Under the pieces are notes generated by a model. The model did not search any database. It saw nothing but the letters and a program-made list of their open reading frames with translations, and was not told where the DNA came from. Below, one piece after another: positions 26,690-34,378 of a stretch of DNA of 64,000 bases; positions within the stretch are counted from its first letter, which is position 1; each line of letters starts with the position of its first letter. A program made the position numbers and the translations under genes. The stretch spans positions 1 to 64,000 of the forward strand of contig NZ_JAKKCJ010000001.1 of assembly GCF_021726515.1 (NCBI RefSeq), in the 5' to 3' direction. The stretch is from Vibrio sp. CK2-1 (GTDB lineage: Bacteria > Pseudomonadota > Gammaproteobacteria > Enterobacterales > Vibrionaceae).

Positions 26690-27688
26690 TTAATTATGTT
26701 GAGTAGACAACGAATAGAAAGTCGCTTGGACATAATCGCTGTCAAAACTGGTGTTATTTTGATTGTAAACGCCAGCTTTAAAGTACATATACTGACCAGC
26801 ATCAGCATAACCACTGCCGTGCATATCAATCGTTTTGCTCACATAAGTATTATCTAAACGCACAATAGTAACGGTTAATTTATCTCCGACCACTTTAATT
26901 TGATAGCTGAACTTTTCATTTAATGCGATACCATTTGATGGATTACTCGCATCATCATCCTTACTACCAATAATCTCATGCCAATATTCACTACCATTGC
27001 GAGTTTCATGGGCAAAATATATTGAGCCTTTAGAATTATTAGGCAGTTTACGGTAATACAAACGAACCGGCTCATCATCATTTGCATGAATTTGACCAAT
27101 AATCACTCGCCCAATTTGGTAACCTTTACCGCCTGTTGTGACATGGTTAACGGCTAACGTGGCATTTAAAACCCCATCTACCCCACCCGCTTTAGCTTGT
27201 TCTGATATCGGTGCAGAAGAAAATACCCAGTTATTTTTATTCACACCTTGCGTTTTAATATTGGTATTACCTTGGCGAAGCATTCCACGTAACTCCGTTC
27301 GGGTATAACTGGTATTTTCAGAGGTTTTAGGAGCTTCAACTTCGACTTTAAATACCATGCCGCCATCACTTTCAGATGTATAAAAATAATCTTTTAGTTC
27401 ATAACCATTATTTAACTTTTCTTCATAAATGCTGTCAGATTTTCCATATGGTTCATCTATATCAATTGGTGCTCCTAGATACCATTTAGTTAAATCAAAG
27501 TTCATTGATGGTGGCAACATAGGATCTAAATTAAAGCTAGTAGATGGTGATACCAATGAAGCGGTATCAGCATTTCCTTTATCAGAGCTTGCCTCATCCG
27601 AATCAGATGAAGATGATCCCCCGCCACACCCTGCTAAAATAGCGGATATTGACAGCACTAACGTTGTTTTTTTCATCCATGGCTTCAT
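26690..27688 (-). CDS. PL7 alginate lyase lipoprotein, single domain
   Basis: 332 residues. Lipobox LAGC (about 18-21) followed by Gly/Ser and an acidic linker to about residue 60. The PL7 domain follows, with RTELRGML, catalytic GQIHAND and YMYFKAGVYNQN. Its closest relatives in the window are the PL7 parts at 19601 and 48098 (shared KNNWVFSSAPI-like and RLYYRKLPN segments). A tethered outer-membrane endolyase is expected. It is read alone; the region upstream carries CRP-like and operator-like sites. Confidence 0.93.
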   Translation of the reverse strand: MKPWMKKTTLVLSISAILAGCGGGSSSSDSDEASSDKGNADTASLVSPSTSFNLDPMLPPSMNFDLTKWYLGAPIDIDEPYGKSDSIYEEKLNNGYELKDYFYTSESDGGMVFKVEVEAPKTSENTSYTRTELRGMLRQGNTNIKTQGVNKNNWVFSSAPISEQAKAGGVDGVLNATLAVNHVTTGGKGYQIGRVIIGQIHANDDEPVRLYYRKLPNNSKGSIYFAHETRNGSEYWHEIIGSKDDDASNPSNGIALNEKFSYQIKVVGDKLTVTIVRLDNTYVSKTIDMHGSGYADAGQYMYFKAGVYNQNNTSFDSDYVQATFYSLSTQHN

Positions 27689-27785
27689 TGATATTTCCTT
27701 AATGAAAGATCACACTAAACATGCCGCTACAGCCATTAGTGATTATTCTAATTAACATTCAATAATAATCTTTCAAAGCCACCAT

Positions 27786-27826
27786 TAATCATACAAAAAG
27801 ATCGCAATAGTGTGATATTAATAACA
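27786..27826. promoter_or_regulatory. Operator-like site plus CRP-like site before a PL7 gene
   Basis: TAATCATACAA (27786-27796, complement TTGTATGATTA) is one base off the FadR-type pattern. TGTGA-N6-TAACA (27811-27826) is a CRP-like site with one mismatch. They are 98 and 123 bases before the PL7 start. Confidence 0.5.
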
Positions 27827-28017
27827 TAAAGATCAATATTAACCACGCTTATAACCACACCAATAAATGTTTGATCCAGATCACCACAAAATAAAATAAA
27901 ACTTTAAATACATAAAGTTAAATGAAAATAACCATCCTCACATTTATATTATTTCACCTTGTAAATTTATTTATCTTCAATCTAGATCACGAATCCAACA
28001 TCAATCTCAATAAACAA

Positions 28018-28028
28018 TTGTATTATTA
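28018..28028. promoter_or_regulatory. Operator-like site (TTGTATTATTA)
   Basis: One base off TNGTNNNACNA, about 170 bases before the lipoprotein at 28200. A weaker CRP-like site (TTCAA-N6-TCACG, with the canonical TCTAGA centre) lies at 27976-27991. The rest of 27827-28199 is AT-rich with no further feature. Confidence 0.4.
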
Positions 28029-28199
28029 AATTATAACACCCAAAATTATAAACACATTAATCAATAAGTGATGATCTCAAGGATAGAGAAAACATTTTTG
28101 ACACAAACATGACTTAACGCATTACGTAAACGATTCCGAAAAACTATTTCAAAGAACCGGGACAACAAAAAGGTTCGACTAACTATTAGGATGATAATT

Positions 28200-30224
28200 A
28201 TGAAATTAAAACCAATTGTACCTCTGATGTCATTGATATTTGCTGCCACGCTTACAGGCTGTAATTTTGATGGTTCAAGTGATGAAAGTGAGGCAGATGA
28301 TGGCGGAAGTGGCACTGTCCCAACAACATTATCTTCTGATGCTTACTGGAATATTGGTGGCAATGCAGCAACGTTAAGTGGTGTATCAACTTATTCAGAA
28401 GATTTACCAAACGTGCATGTTTTTGATGGCGATAAACAATATTACTACGATGATGATGCTGACTTTGGAACATATACGGTAACAACACATGCTCTTGAGC
28501 AAAATGCCGAAGCTGCCACACTTCGATTTACTCATTACCATGATAATACTTCGACTGAAGTTGATGGTGAATACCAAGTTTCAGATGGCATCCTTACAAT
28601 TGATACCGGTGGTAGTTTTGGTGTTCTATCAGCTTCAGATAAATCTGATGATTCCAGCATCGAAAGTGCAATAGGTGCAGCGAATAAAGAAGCTGGAATT
28701 TCTTTTGGTAATAAAGTTGCCCAGCTACTAGATACAACAACCGTGGATTCTGGTGAACTGCGCATTAAATTTGCTGATTCATCAACTGATGTAGGTGTAG
28801 AAACTATTGTTTCAGGTAAAGTTAGCTTCGACCTAACGTATCAGTTAGATGAAGATACTATTCAAGACGCTACTGATAGTGGTGATAGTGTTTATATTTC
28901 ACTCTTTAATCCAGGCGGAAACACAAGCAGTAACGATTTACACACTGAAATAATCTTAAATAAGGGTGAGATGGAATACAGGATAATAGATGATAAATTA
29001 CCTGTTGATGGTTCATTCAATGAGGGGGAAAAACTTGAGGTAGAAATCTCTTGGTCAGCATCTGATGCTACGCTCAAAATTAATGGTACAGAATATGCGA
29101 TTCAAAGTTATAACCCTAATGGTGGAGTTTCTGTATTTGCCATTAAATTGGGGGATACATCAAAAACAACACCGTATGAATTGCTAATTGATAATCTTAA
29201 ACTTTATTCAAATAACTCTGAAAAATTCACTGATAATTTTGAAGGCTATGAAGAAGGTCATGAATTATCTGAAAATCCATACAATGGAAGCAGCTTCGAA
29301 GCCACAGTTATCAATGAAAGCACAAGCAGTTCAGACGATTCAACAGATACTGGTGGTGAAACAGATAATGGGACTGACACTGGTGGTGAAACTGACAACG
29401 GCACTGATACCGGTGGCGAAACTGACAACGGCACTGACACCGGTGGTGAAACTGACAACGGTACTGATACCGGTGGCGAAACAGATAACGGCACTGACAC
29501 CGGTGGTGAAACTGACAACGGTACTGATACCGGTGGCGAAACAGATAACGGCACTGACACCGGTGGTGAAACTGACAGCGGCTCGGTTATAACCGAAGGT
29601 TTTGATTCATATAACGTTGGAACACATATCGAAGATACCGGTTCGCCTTGGAAATCATATAATACAATTTTTGATGATTCTGCAGCATATACTTCAATTG
29701 CAATGGTTTCTTCGGACCAATCTACTACTGATAATAATTCCTTACTTATTGAAGATTTAGATGGTAGTAAACCTTATGTCGTTAGAGATTTTAGCGCTGG
29801 CGCTGCAACATCTGGTTCGGTTTCTTTAGATGTATTTGTACCTAGCTCAAATAATAAAGGTGTTTATATTAATATTGGAACAGACAAATCAGATTCAAAA
29901 CGTTATTTTGAAATGAGACTTTCAAGTGGAAGCTTATACCTTGAAGCCGGTGATAAATATATCCCTGAGAATTCTGATGAAGAAATAGATCCAGATGTAA
30001 AACTACAAAGTGTGGTACCTGTAGATTCATGGAATACAATAACTTTGTCTTGGGAAAATGGTATGGTTGATGTCTCTGTTAATGGAACATTAGAGCATAG
30101 TATGAGTCAATCAGAAACAGGTCTATCATCCACATTACCAACACAATTAACTTTATATACTGGTGATAACGGCAGTACTGGAACCAAAGCCTACTTCGAT
30201 AACATTAAATCTGATTTATTCTAA
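28200..30224 (+). CDS. Large lipoprotein with two lectin-like domains joined by a decapeptide-repeat linker
   Basis: 674 residues from the ATG at 28200, eight bases after AGGA; the ATG at 28191 overlaps that site. Lipobox LTGC near residue 20. An N-terminal region (about 40-380) ends in a LamG-like jelly roll (ISLFNPGG, ELLIDNLKLYSN). Eight copies of TDTGGETDNG follow (about 382-461), then a C-terminal jelly roll of about 210 residues that begins EGFDSYNVGTHIED and closes with AYFDNIKSDLF. The N-terminal domain ends with a similar DNFEGYEEGHEL, suggesting tandem related modules. No lyase motif was found. It may bind alginate at the surface; this is inferred from fold and context. Confidence 0.75.
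   Translation: MKLKPIVPLMSLIFAATLTGCNFDGSSDESEADDGGSGTVPTTLSSDAYWNIGGNAATLSGVSTYSEDLPNVHVFDGDKQYYYDDDADFGTYTVTTHALEQNAEAATLRFTHYHDNTSTEVDGEYQVSDGILTIDTGGSFGVLSASDKSDDSSIESAIGAANKEAGISFGNKVAQLLDTTTVDSGELRIKFADSSTDVGVETIVSGKVSFDLTYQLDEDTIQDATDSGDSVYISLFNPGGNTSSNDLHTEIILNKGEMEYRIIDDKLPVDGSFNEGEKLEVEISWSASDATLKINGTEYAIQSYNPNGGVSVFAIKLGDTSKTTPYELLIDNLKLYSNNSEKFTDNFEGYEEGHELSENPYNGSSFEATVINESTSSSDDSTDTGGETDNGTDTGGETDNGTDTGGETDNGTDTGGETDNGTDTGGETDNGTDTGGETDNGTDTGGETDNGTDTGGETDSGSVITEGFDSYNVGTHIEDTGSPWKSYNTIFDDSAAYTSIAMVSSDQSTTDNNSLLIEDLDGSKPYVVRDFSAGAATSGSVSLDVFVPSSNNKGVYINIGTDKSDSKRYFEMRLSSGSLYLEAGDKYIPENSDEEIDPDVKLQSVVPVDSWNTITLSWENGMVDVSVNGTLEHSMSQSETGLSSTLPTQLTLYTGDNGSTGTKAYFDNIKSDLF
29343..29582 (+). 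repeat. Eight 30-bp tandem repeats inside a lipoprotein gene
   Basis: Eight head-to-tail 30-base units encode TDTGGETDNG (last copy TDTGGETDSG). Later copies alternate between two silent variants, so a 60-base unit is itself repeated almost exactly. That suggests recent slippage or unequal crossing-over and variable copy number. Confidence 0.9.
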
Positions 30225-30244
30225 TAATATAAATTAGCTCAACC

Positions 30245-30273
30245 AAAAAGGACGCTCCCCAGCGTCCTTTTTT
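30245..30273 (+). terminator. Terminator after the repeat lipoprotein
   Basis: AAAAAGGACGCT pairs with AGCGTCCTTTTTT around CCCC. Confidence 0.85.
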
Positions 30274-30361
30274 AATACCTCATATTTACTCTCAAATTAA
30301 TCACCTCAACTACCAATAAGTAAACCACTCTTATCCGCAGTTGAGGTTAACTATTTTTGAT

Positions 30362-32233
30362 TTAGTACCCTACCGAACCAAAGCGCAGTTTTGCGGCGTC
30401 TTGCAAGTCGGCGATGATTCTAAAGGCATCTTTTAAGTGCTGGCGTTCAAAGCTACCGAAGTTATTCGGGTCGATGTAACTATCGGGTGCGACACCATGT
30501 TTTAGCTGCTGTAATTGGTGGTTATAACGGAACTGAGCGATAAAATGGTAAGAGCCGATAATATTCTTATAAGCATCTTCACTTAAAATTCCCGCTTCTT
30601 TGGCAGCGGCAAAACGGCTTTCAGTATTAGATGAATCACACTCAACCGCTAAACCATAAATACGCGCTAAATCGATAATTAAATTAATCGCATACTTTTT
30701 AATATTCAGCACCTTGGTTTGTTCACCATTTTTTTCTAATACAAAGCTATTAAAAATACCTAACGGTGGATTGGTATTCACCGCATCACGAACCAATGCC
30801 GGCAAGAAGCTATTATTTTGTTTAATATTCTTATGCATTTCATCGCGTAGTGTTTTGGTAAATTCGCCATTACCATAAATAGAACGTATTTCTAAAAACA
30901 CACTGATATTCAATAAGCATTCATATTCAGGGTTACTCACCCACTTCTTATAATATTCCTTCCATACCGATAAGGGTTGGCACCACTTCGGCGTAGCTGC
31001 CATATATTTACCAGTACATAACGGATAGCCACAGCGATCTAGACCGTTTGACACATAAGCGCCTAAATGTCTGAAGTAAATCTTATCGCTATCAGTCGCG
31101 TCATCAGAGAGCACTAAAGCGGTATCTTGGTCAGATGTGATATTCAATTCATTACGAGCATGAGAACCGGCACTGATCCAGTTGAAATCACAAGGCGGTT
31201 TGCCCAACTTATCAATGGCGATTTGAATTAAGCGGCGTGTATAAGCATCCATGATCATCGACATCACTTTGCCAATGATTTCAGAAGACACTTTCCCTTC
31301 CACTAAGGCTTCAAAAATCGCTTGGCGTTCCAGTGTGAGCTGAGATAACTCAGTCACGCTGTTGGTGTATTTGATCTTTTCAATTAAGAAGATGGCTTGC
31401 ATGCGGTGATTTTGCACCAAGTGGGTCGTCGTCAATAAGCCAACTGCTTGGCCATCTTTCACCACTGGAATATTACGTATGTTGTATTCCATCATCATTG
31501 ATGCCGCCTCTAGAATCAAAGCATCTGGACTTAACACTAATGGATTTGGTGTCATGACTGTTTTGATTGGATCTTGCAGTGGCGCTTCTAAAGCAATCAC
31601 ACGCTTGGTCATATCACGGTCGGTAATCAAACCCACAATGCTGCCATTTTCATACACAACCGCACACGAACAACGCTTTACGATTCGCATTTCATGGGCC
31701 ACATCTTTAATCGACATGTTGGCGTTAACCACAGCAATCACACCGCTTGCTACATCCCCTACACGTTTGATAAACAAGCCTTTATCTTTGTTCGACCATA
31801 CGACATCATGAGCAGTAGTTAAACGTACATCCGCTTGAGAAGCAAAGTATTCTGCGTATTCAGGTTTACGTTCAAACAAACGCAATAATGCTGAATGGGG
31901 AATTAAGTAGAGTAATGAGTTTTCTATTGCGGCGGCGGTATAACGGTTATCTTCGCTTGTGGTTTCGCCTAGGAAGGTAAAACCAAAGATGTCATCTCGA
32001 CCTAAACGGGAGCGTAACTGACCATCGAGTTTTCTCTGTTCCATCGCGCCGGTTCGCACAATGTAGAGGTATTTTTCCGTTAGATCGCCACATGGGTCAA
32101 TGACTTCACCACAGCTGACATAAGTAATTTGAACAATACTCGCGAGCTCTCGAATATCCTCTTTCAATAAGTTATTAAAAGGCTCTATGGTCGATATATA
32201 TTGTTCTATATTGGCAAGAAGTGAGTCATTCAT
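30362..32233 (-). CDS. cNMP-binding / CBS-pair / DUF294 nucleotidyltransferase-like signalling protein
   Basis: 623 residues from the ATG at 32233, chosen because GAGG lies seven bases upstream and overlaps the earlier ATG. Domains in order: cyclic-nucleotide-binding-like (about 15-135), paired CBS domains (about 160-285; GLITDRDMTKRV, NIRNIPVVKDGQAVGLLTT), DUF294 nucleotidyltransferase-like (GSHARNELNITSDQD, about 350-370) and the DUF294 C-terminal helical domain. A cytosolic protein. The GS...DxD pattern suggests a nucleotidyltransferase fold that may be active, substrate unknown. Such genes often neighbour a DnaQ-like exonuclease and an SSS symporter; here both occur nearby but not adjacent. 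Confidence 0.88.
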   Translation of the reverse strand: MNDSLLANIEQYISTIEPFNNLLKEDIRELASIVQITYVSCGEVIDPCGDLTEKYLYIVRTGAMEQRKLDGQLRSRLGRDDIFGFTFLGETTSEDNRYTAAAIENSLLYLIPHSALLRLFERKPEYAEYFASQADVRLTTAHDVVWSNKDKGLFIKRVGDVASGVIAVVNANMSIKDVAHEMRIVKRCSCAVVYENGSIVGLITDRDMTKRVIALEAPLQDPIKTVMTPNPLVLSPDALILEAASMMMEYNIRNIPVVKDGQAVGLLTTTHLVQNHRMQAIFLIEKIKYTNSVTELSQLTLERQAIFEALVEGKVSSEIIGKVMSMIMDAYTRRLIQIAIDKLGKPPCDFNWISAGSHARNELNITSDQDTALVLSDDATDSDKIYFRHLGAYVSNGLDRCGYPLCTGKYMAATPKWCQPLSVWKEYYKKWVSNPEYECLLNISVFLEIRSIYGNGEFTKTLRDEMHKNIKQNNSFLPALVRDAVNTNPPLGIFNSFVLEKNGEQTKVLNIKKYAINLIIDLARIYGLAVECDSSNTESRFAAAKEAGILSEDAYKNIIGSYHFIAQFRYNHQLQQLKHGVAPDSYIDPNNFGSFERQHLKDAFRIIADLQDAAKLRFGSVGY

Positions 32234-32285
32234 AGACATCCTCGATTTTATATTATTGTAATATTTAATTGTATACCTATAAAAA

Positions 32286-32312
32286 AAGCAGCGGAATCAA
32301 CTTCCGCTGCTT
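32286..32312 (-). terminator. Terminator after the first GntR regulator
   Basis: AAGCAGCGGAA pairs perfectly with TTCCGCTGCTT around a 5-base loop; read leftward it runs into a T-tract. Confidence 0.85.
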
Positions 32313-32366
32313 AAATGGTAAAACTTTGAACTCTATAACTTTGAGTATCAATAAAACACGAATTGC

Positions 32367-33098
32367 TTAGTTTAACTCTGGCAAACGGTGCTTAGATTCT
32401 TGCAAGTGGTTTGCGGAACAAGCTCTCGCTTTATCTGCATTACCCGCCATGATGGCTTCGTAAATATCACGGTGTTCTTGCAAACATAACCCACCTTTTT
32501 GCGATGAATGCACAATGAAGTTTTTGTACATAGTCATCAAGATATTGCCAAATGGTAGGTAGAAATCGTTACCGGTTGAGTTAAAAATCAAGTTATGGAA
32601 ATGCATATCGGCTGCTGTCCATTCTGCTTGATCAAAAAACTCTTCTTCTTTTTTAGCCGCAACATCGCACATTCTTTGGAAGGTTTCTGATAACTCAATG
32701 CGTTGCTCTACAGTGGCATTTTGCGCGGCAAGTGCACAGGCTTCTGGCTCAATCGCACGACGCAAACCTAAAAACTGATGAAAGAAAGTATCGTTATCAA
32801 TAAGGCCATCCATCCACTCAATTAATTGAGGATCAAGAAAGTTCCAATTGGCACGTGCAACCACACGAGTACCAATCTTAGGGCGCGACTCTAATAAGCA
32901 TTTTGAAGTAAGTAGCTTGACCGCTTCACGAAGTGCGGTGCGGCTCACGCCAAACTGCTCACACAAAGCCATTTCACCAGGAATAATTGAGCCTTGCGGT
33001 AATTTACCAGACAAAATGCCGCGTGCGATTTCACGTGCCACTTGCACATGCAAACTACGCTTAGAGCCTGAAATTGAATTAAATTCATTCGTCATCAT
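32367..33098 (-). CDS. GntR-family (FadR/FCD type) regulator, first paralog
   Basis: 243 residues from the ATG at 33098 (or 33095 two bases further on); AGAAGA lies just upstream, whereas an open ATG at 33137 overlaps an operator. N-terminal winged helix with CEQFGVSRTALREAVKLLTSK (about 47-67) and a C-terminal FCD domain whose metal-binding Asp and His residues include DMHFHNLIF (about 160) and EHRDIYEAI. FCD regulators commonly sense acids and uronates. It is divergent from its paralog at 33521 and has a perfect operator-like site 39 bases upstream, suggesting autoregulation. It probably controls the alginate genes that carry the same word; the inducer is unknown. Confidence 0.88.
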   Translation of the reverse strand: MMTNEFNSISGSKRSLHVQVAREIARGILSGKLPQGSIIPGEMALCEQFGVSRTALREAVKLLTSKCLLESRPKIGTRVVARANWNFLDPQLIEWMDGLIDNDTFFHQFLGLRRAIEPEACALAAQNATVEQRIELSETFQRMCDVAAKKEEEFFDQAEWTAADMHFHNLIFNSTGNDFYLPFGNILMTMYKNFIVHSSQKGGLCLQEHRDIYEAIMAGNADKARACSANHLQESKHRLPELN

Positions 33099-33136
33099 AA
33101 TTCTTCTTATATAGATTCTTGTCTTATTTATGGACA

Positions 33137-33147
33137 TTGTATCACTA
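33137..33147. promoter_or_regulatory. FadR-type operator-like site (TTGTATCACTA)
   Basis: Exact fit to TNGTNNNACNA, immediately upstream of the GntR gene read leftward, where a bound repressor would block its promoter or leader. Confidence 0.55.
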
Positions 33148-33183
33148 TAACGTCCCTGCTCCAGTATTTAAAAACAAGGTTTA

Positions 33184-33199
33184 GGTGATATGTGTCACT
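33184..33199. promoter_or_regulatory. CRP-like site
   Basis: GGTGA-N6-TCACT differs from TGTGA-N6-TCACA at the two outer bases only. It lies in the shared region of the two divergent GntR genes. Confidence 0.6.
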
Positions 33200-33247
33200 T
33201 ATTTATAGATAGTGCCCCTATTCTCAAAATATTGTCCTTCCGCCTGT

Positions 33248-33263
33248 TTAGATCGAGCTCACA
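33248..33263. promoter_or_regulatory. CRP-like site
   Basis: TTAGA-N6-TCACA, two mismatches from consensus with a TCGAGC centre. Second candidate in the divergent GntR intergenic region (33099-33520). Confidence 0.5.
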
Positions 33264-33319
33264 TTATTCGCCAATAATAGACAAATAAACGCCTCATAAT
33301 TTGACGCAATTTAGTAATA

Positions 33320-33330
33320 TTGTATTATTA
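33320..33330. promoter_or_regulatory. Operator-like site (TTGTATTATTA)
   Basis: One base off the FadR-type pattern, 190 bases before the second GntR gene. Bases 33331-33520 otherwise hold only AT-rich sequence and a short hairpin (GCCAGTGCTTTACTGGC) near 33479-33495. Confidence 0.4.
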
Positions 33331-33520
33331 ATACTCTTGAGTGACTAAATACTCGCTTTAATTTAGTCATACGTTCCTAGCGTTGTTCTCAAGATGCCTA
33401 CTTTATTTGTCTTTTACTTTTAAAGTGGTGATAGTTTTTATCGCTCGAGTAATTTGACACGTTGGAATTCGCTTTATAGCCAGTGCTTTACTGGCTTTTT
33501 TCCATTTTGAGAGAGACCTA

Positions 33521-34237
33521 ATGACCGAAGAAAGTTTCAGTTTCACCCCTATGACCTATCGGCTTAATGTCTATATCGCTCAACAAATTGCTAGCCAAAT
33601 TATCTGTGGCCAACTGCCTGTCGGCTCAAAGTTGCCTAATGAATTAGATTTATGCCAACGATTTGGTGTCAGTCGTACCGCTTTAAGAGAGTCGATCAAG
33701 TTATTAGCATCTAAAGGTTTAATTACCTCTAAGCCTAAAGTGGGTACTTTTATCCAACCTCGTAAGTACTGGCAGTTTTTAGATCGCCAATTACTGGAAT
33801 GGCTAAAAGACAGTGAAGATCCTCAGCATTTTTTAAAACAATTCTTAGGGTTACGTAAATCGATTGAACCGGCCGCTTGTGCGTTTAGTGCTGAGTTTGC
33901 CACTGAAGAACAACGCCAGCGTTTAACTACCCATTTCAATGCAATGGAGAAAGCGAGCAAAAATAAAGATGCCGATGCTTGGACGTTGGCAGATCTGAAT
34001 TTTCATGCTTTGATTTTTCAATCGACTTCAAATGACTTCTTTACCCCTTTTGGTAATGTGTTAACGACGGTTTACCAATGTTTCTTTAACCATACTTCTG
34101 TACGAGGACATTTTTGTATTAAAGAGCATCGCGCGGTTTATCAAGCGATTATGGATAAAGACCCAGAAGCCGCCAGAATGGCCTCTAATATCTTATTGAA
34201 AAACAACCATGAGTTGCTGTCGCTCAACCCTGCGTAG
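33521..34237 (+). CDS. GntR-family (FadR/FCD type) regulator, second paralog
   Basis: 238 residues. Winged helix with CQRFGVSRTALRESIKLLASKG (about 46-67), FCD domain with DLNFHALIF and EHRAVYQAI. It aligns along its length with the regulator at 32367 (shared LEWxxxx-FxxQFLGLRxxIEP-ACA and NDFxxPFGN segments), so the pair arose by duplication. The recognition helices are nearly the same, so the two may compete for the same operators while answering different ligands; this is inference. GAGAGA precedes the ATG. Confidence 0.88.
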   Translation: MTEESFSFTPMTYRLNVYIAQQIASQIICGQLPVGSKLPNELDLCQRFGVSRTALRESIKLLASKGLITSKPKVGTFIQPRKYWQFLDRQLLEWLKDSEDPQHFLKQFLGLRKSIEPAACAFSAEFATEEQRQRLTTHFNAMEKASKNKDADAWTLADLNFHALIFQSTSNDFFTPFGNVLTTVYQCFFNHTSVRGHFCIKEHRAVYQAIMDKDPEAARMASNILLKNNHELLSLNPA

Positions 34238-34292
34238 ACGACTCTTTACCGTTTTAAGCGTTCAATTTAATTTCCTAAGTTAAGTACCCATT

Positions 34293-34332
34293 AAAAAAGC
34301 TCATTTCACACTGACATGAAATGAGCTTTTTA
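34293..34332. terminator. Bidirectional terminator
   Basis: AAAAAAGCTCATTTCA pairs with TGAAATGAGCTTTTT around an 8-base loop, between the convergent GntR and symporter genes. Confidence 0.85.
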
Positions 34333-34378
34333 GTATTTACAATCTCTCGTTTTTAAGAGCTAACTTCCCAACAGAAAT

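Noticed and set aside
29258..29560. Leftward open frame with repeats of SVPLSVSPPV
   Set aside because: It is the antisense reading of the 30-base tandem repeat in the lipoprotein gene; no ribosome site or signal peptide.
29343..29582. Regular 30-base repeats resembling a CRISPR array
   Set aside because: The units are head to tail without spacers and lie in frame inside a coding gene.
32234..32285. TTGTAATATTT and AATTGTATACC as further operator sites
   Set aside because: Both miss two or more fixed positions of the pattern in AT-rich DNA, within chance expectation.
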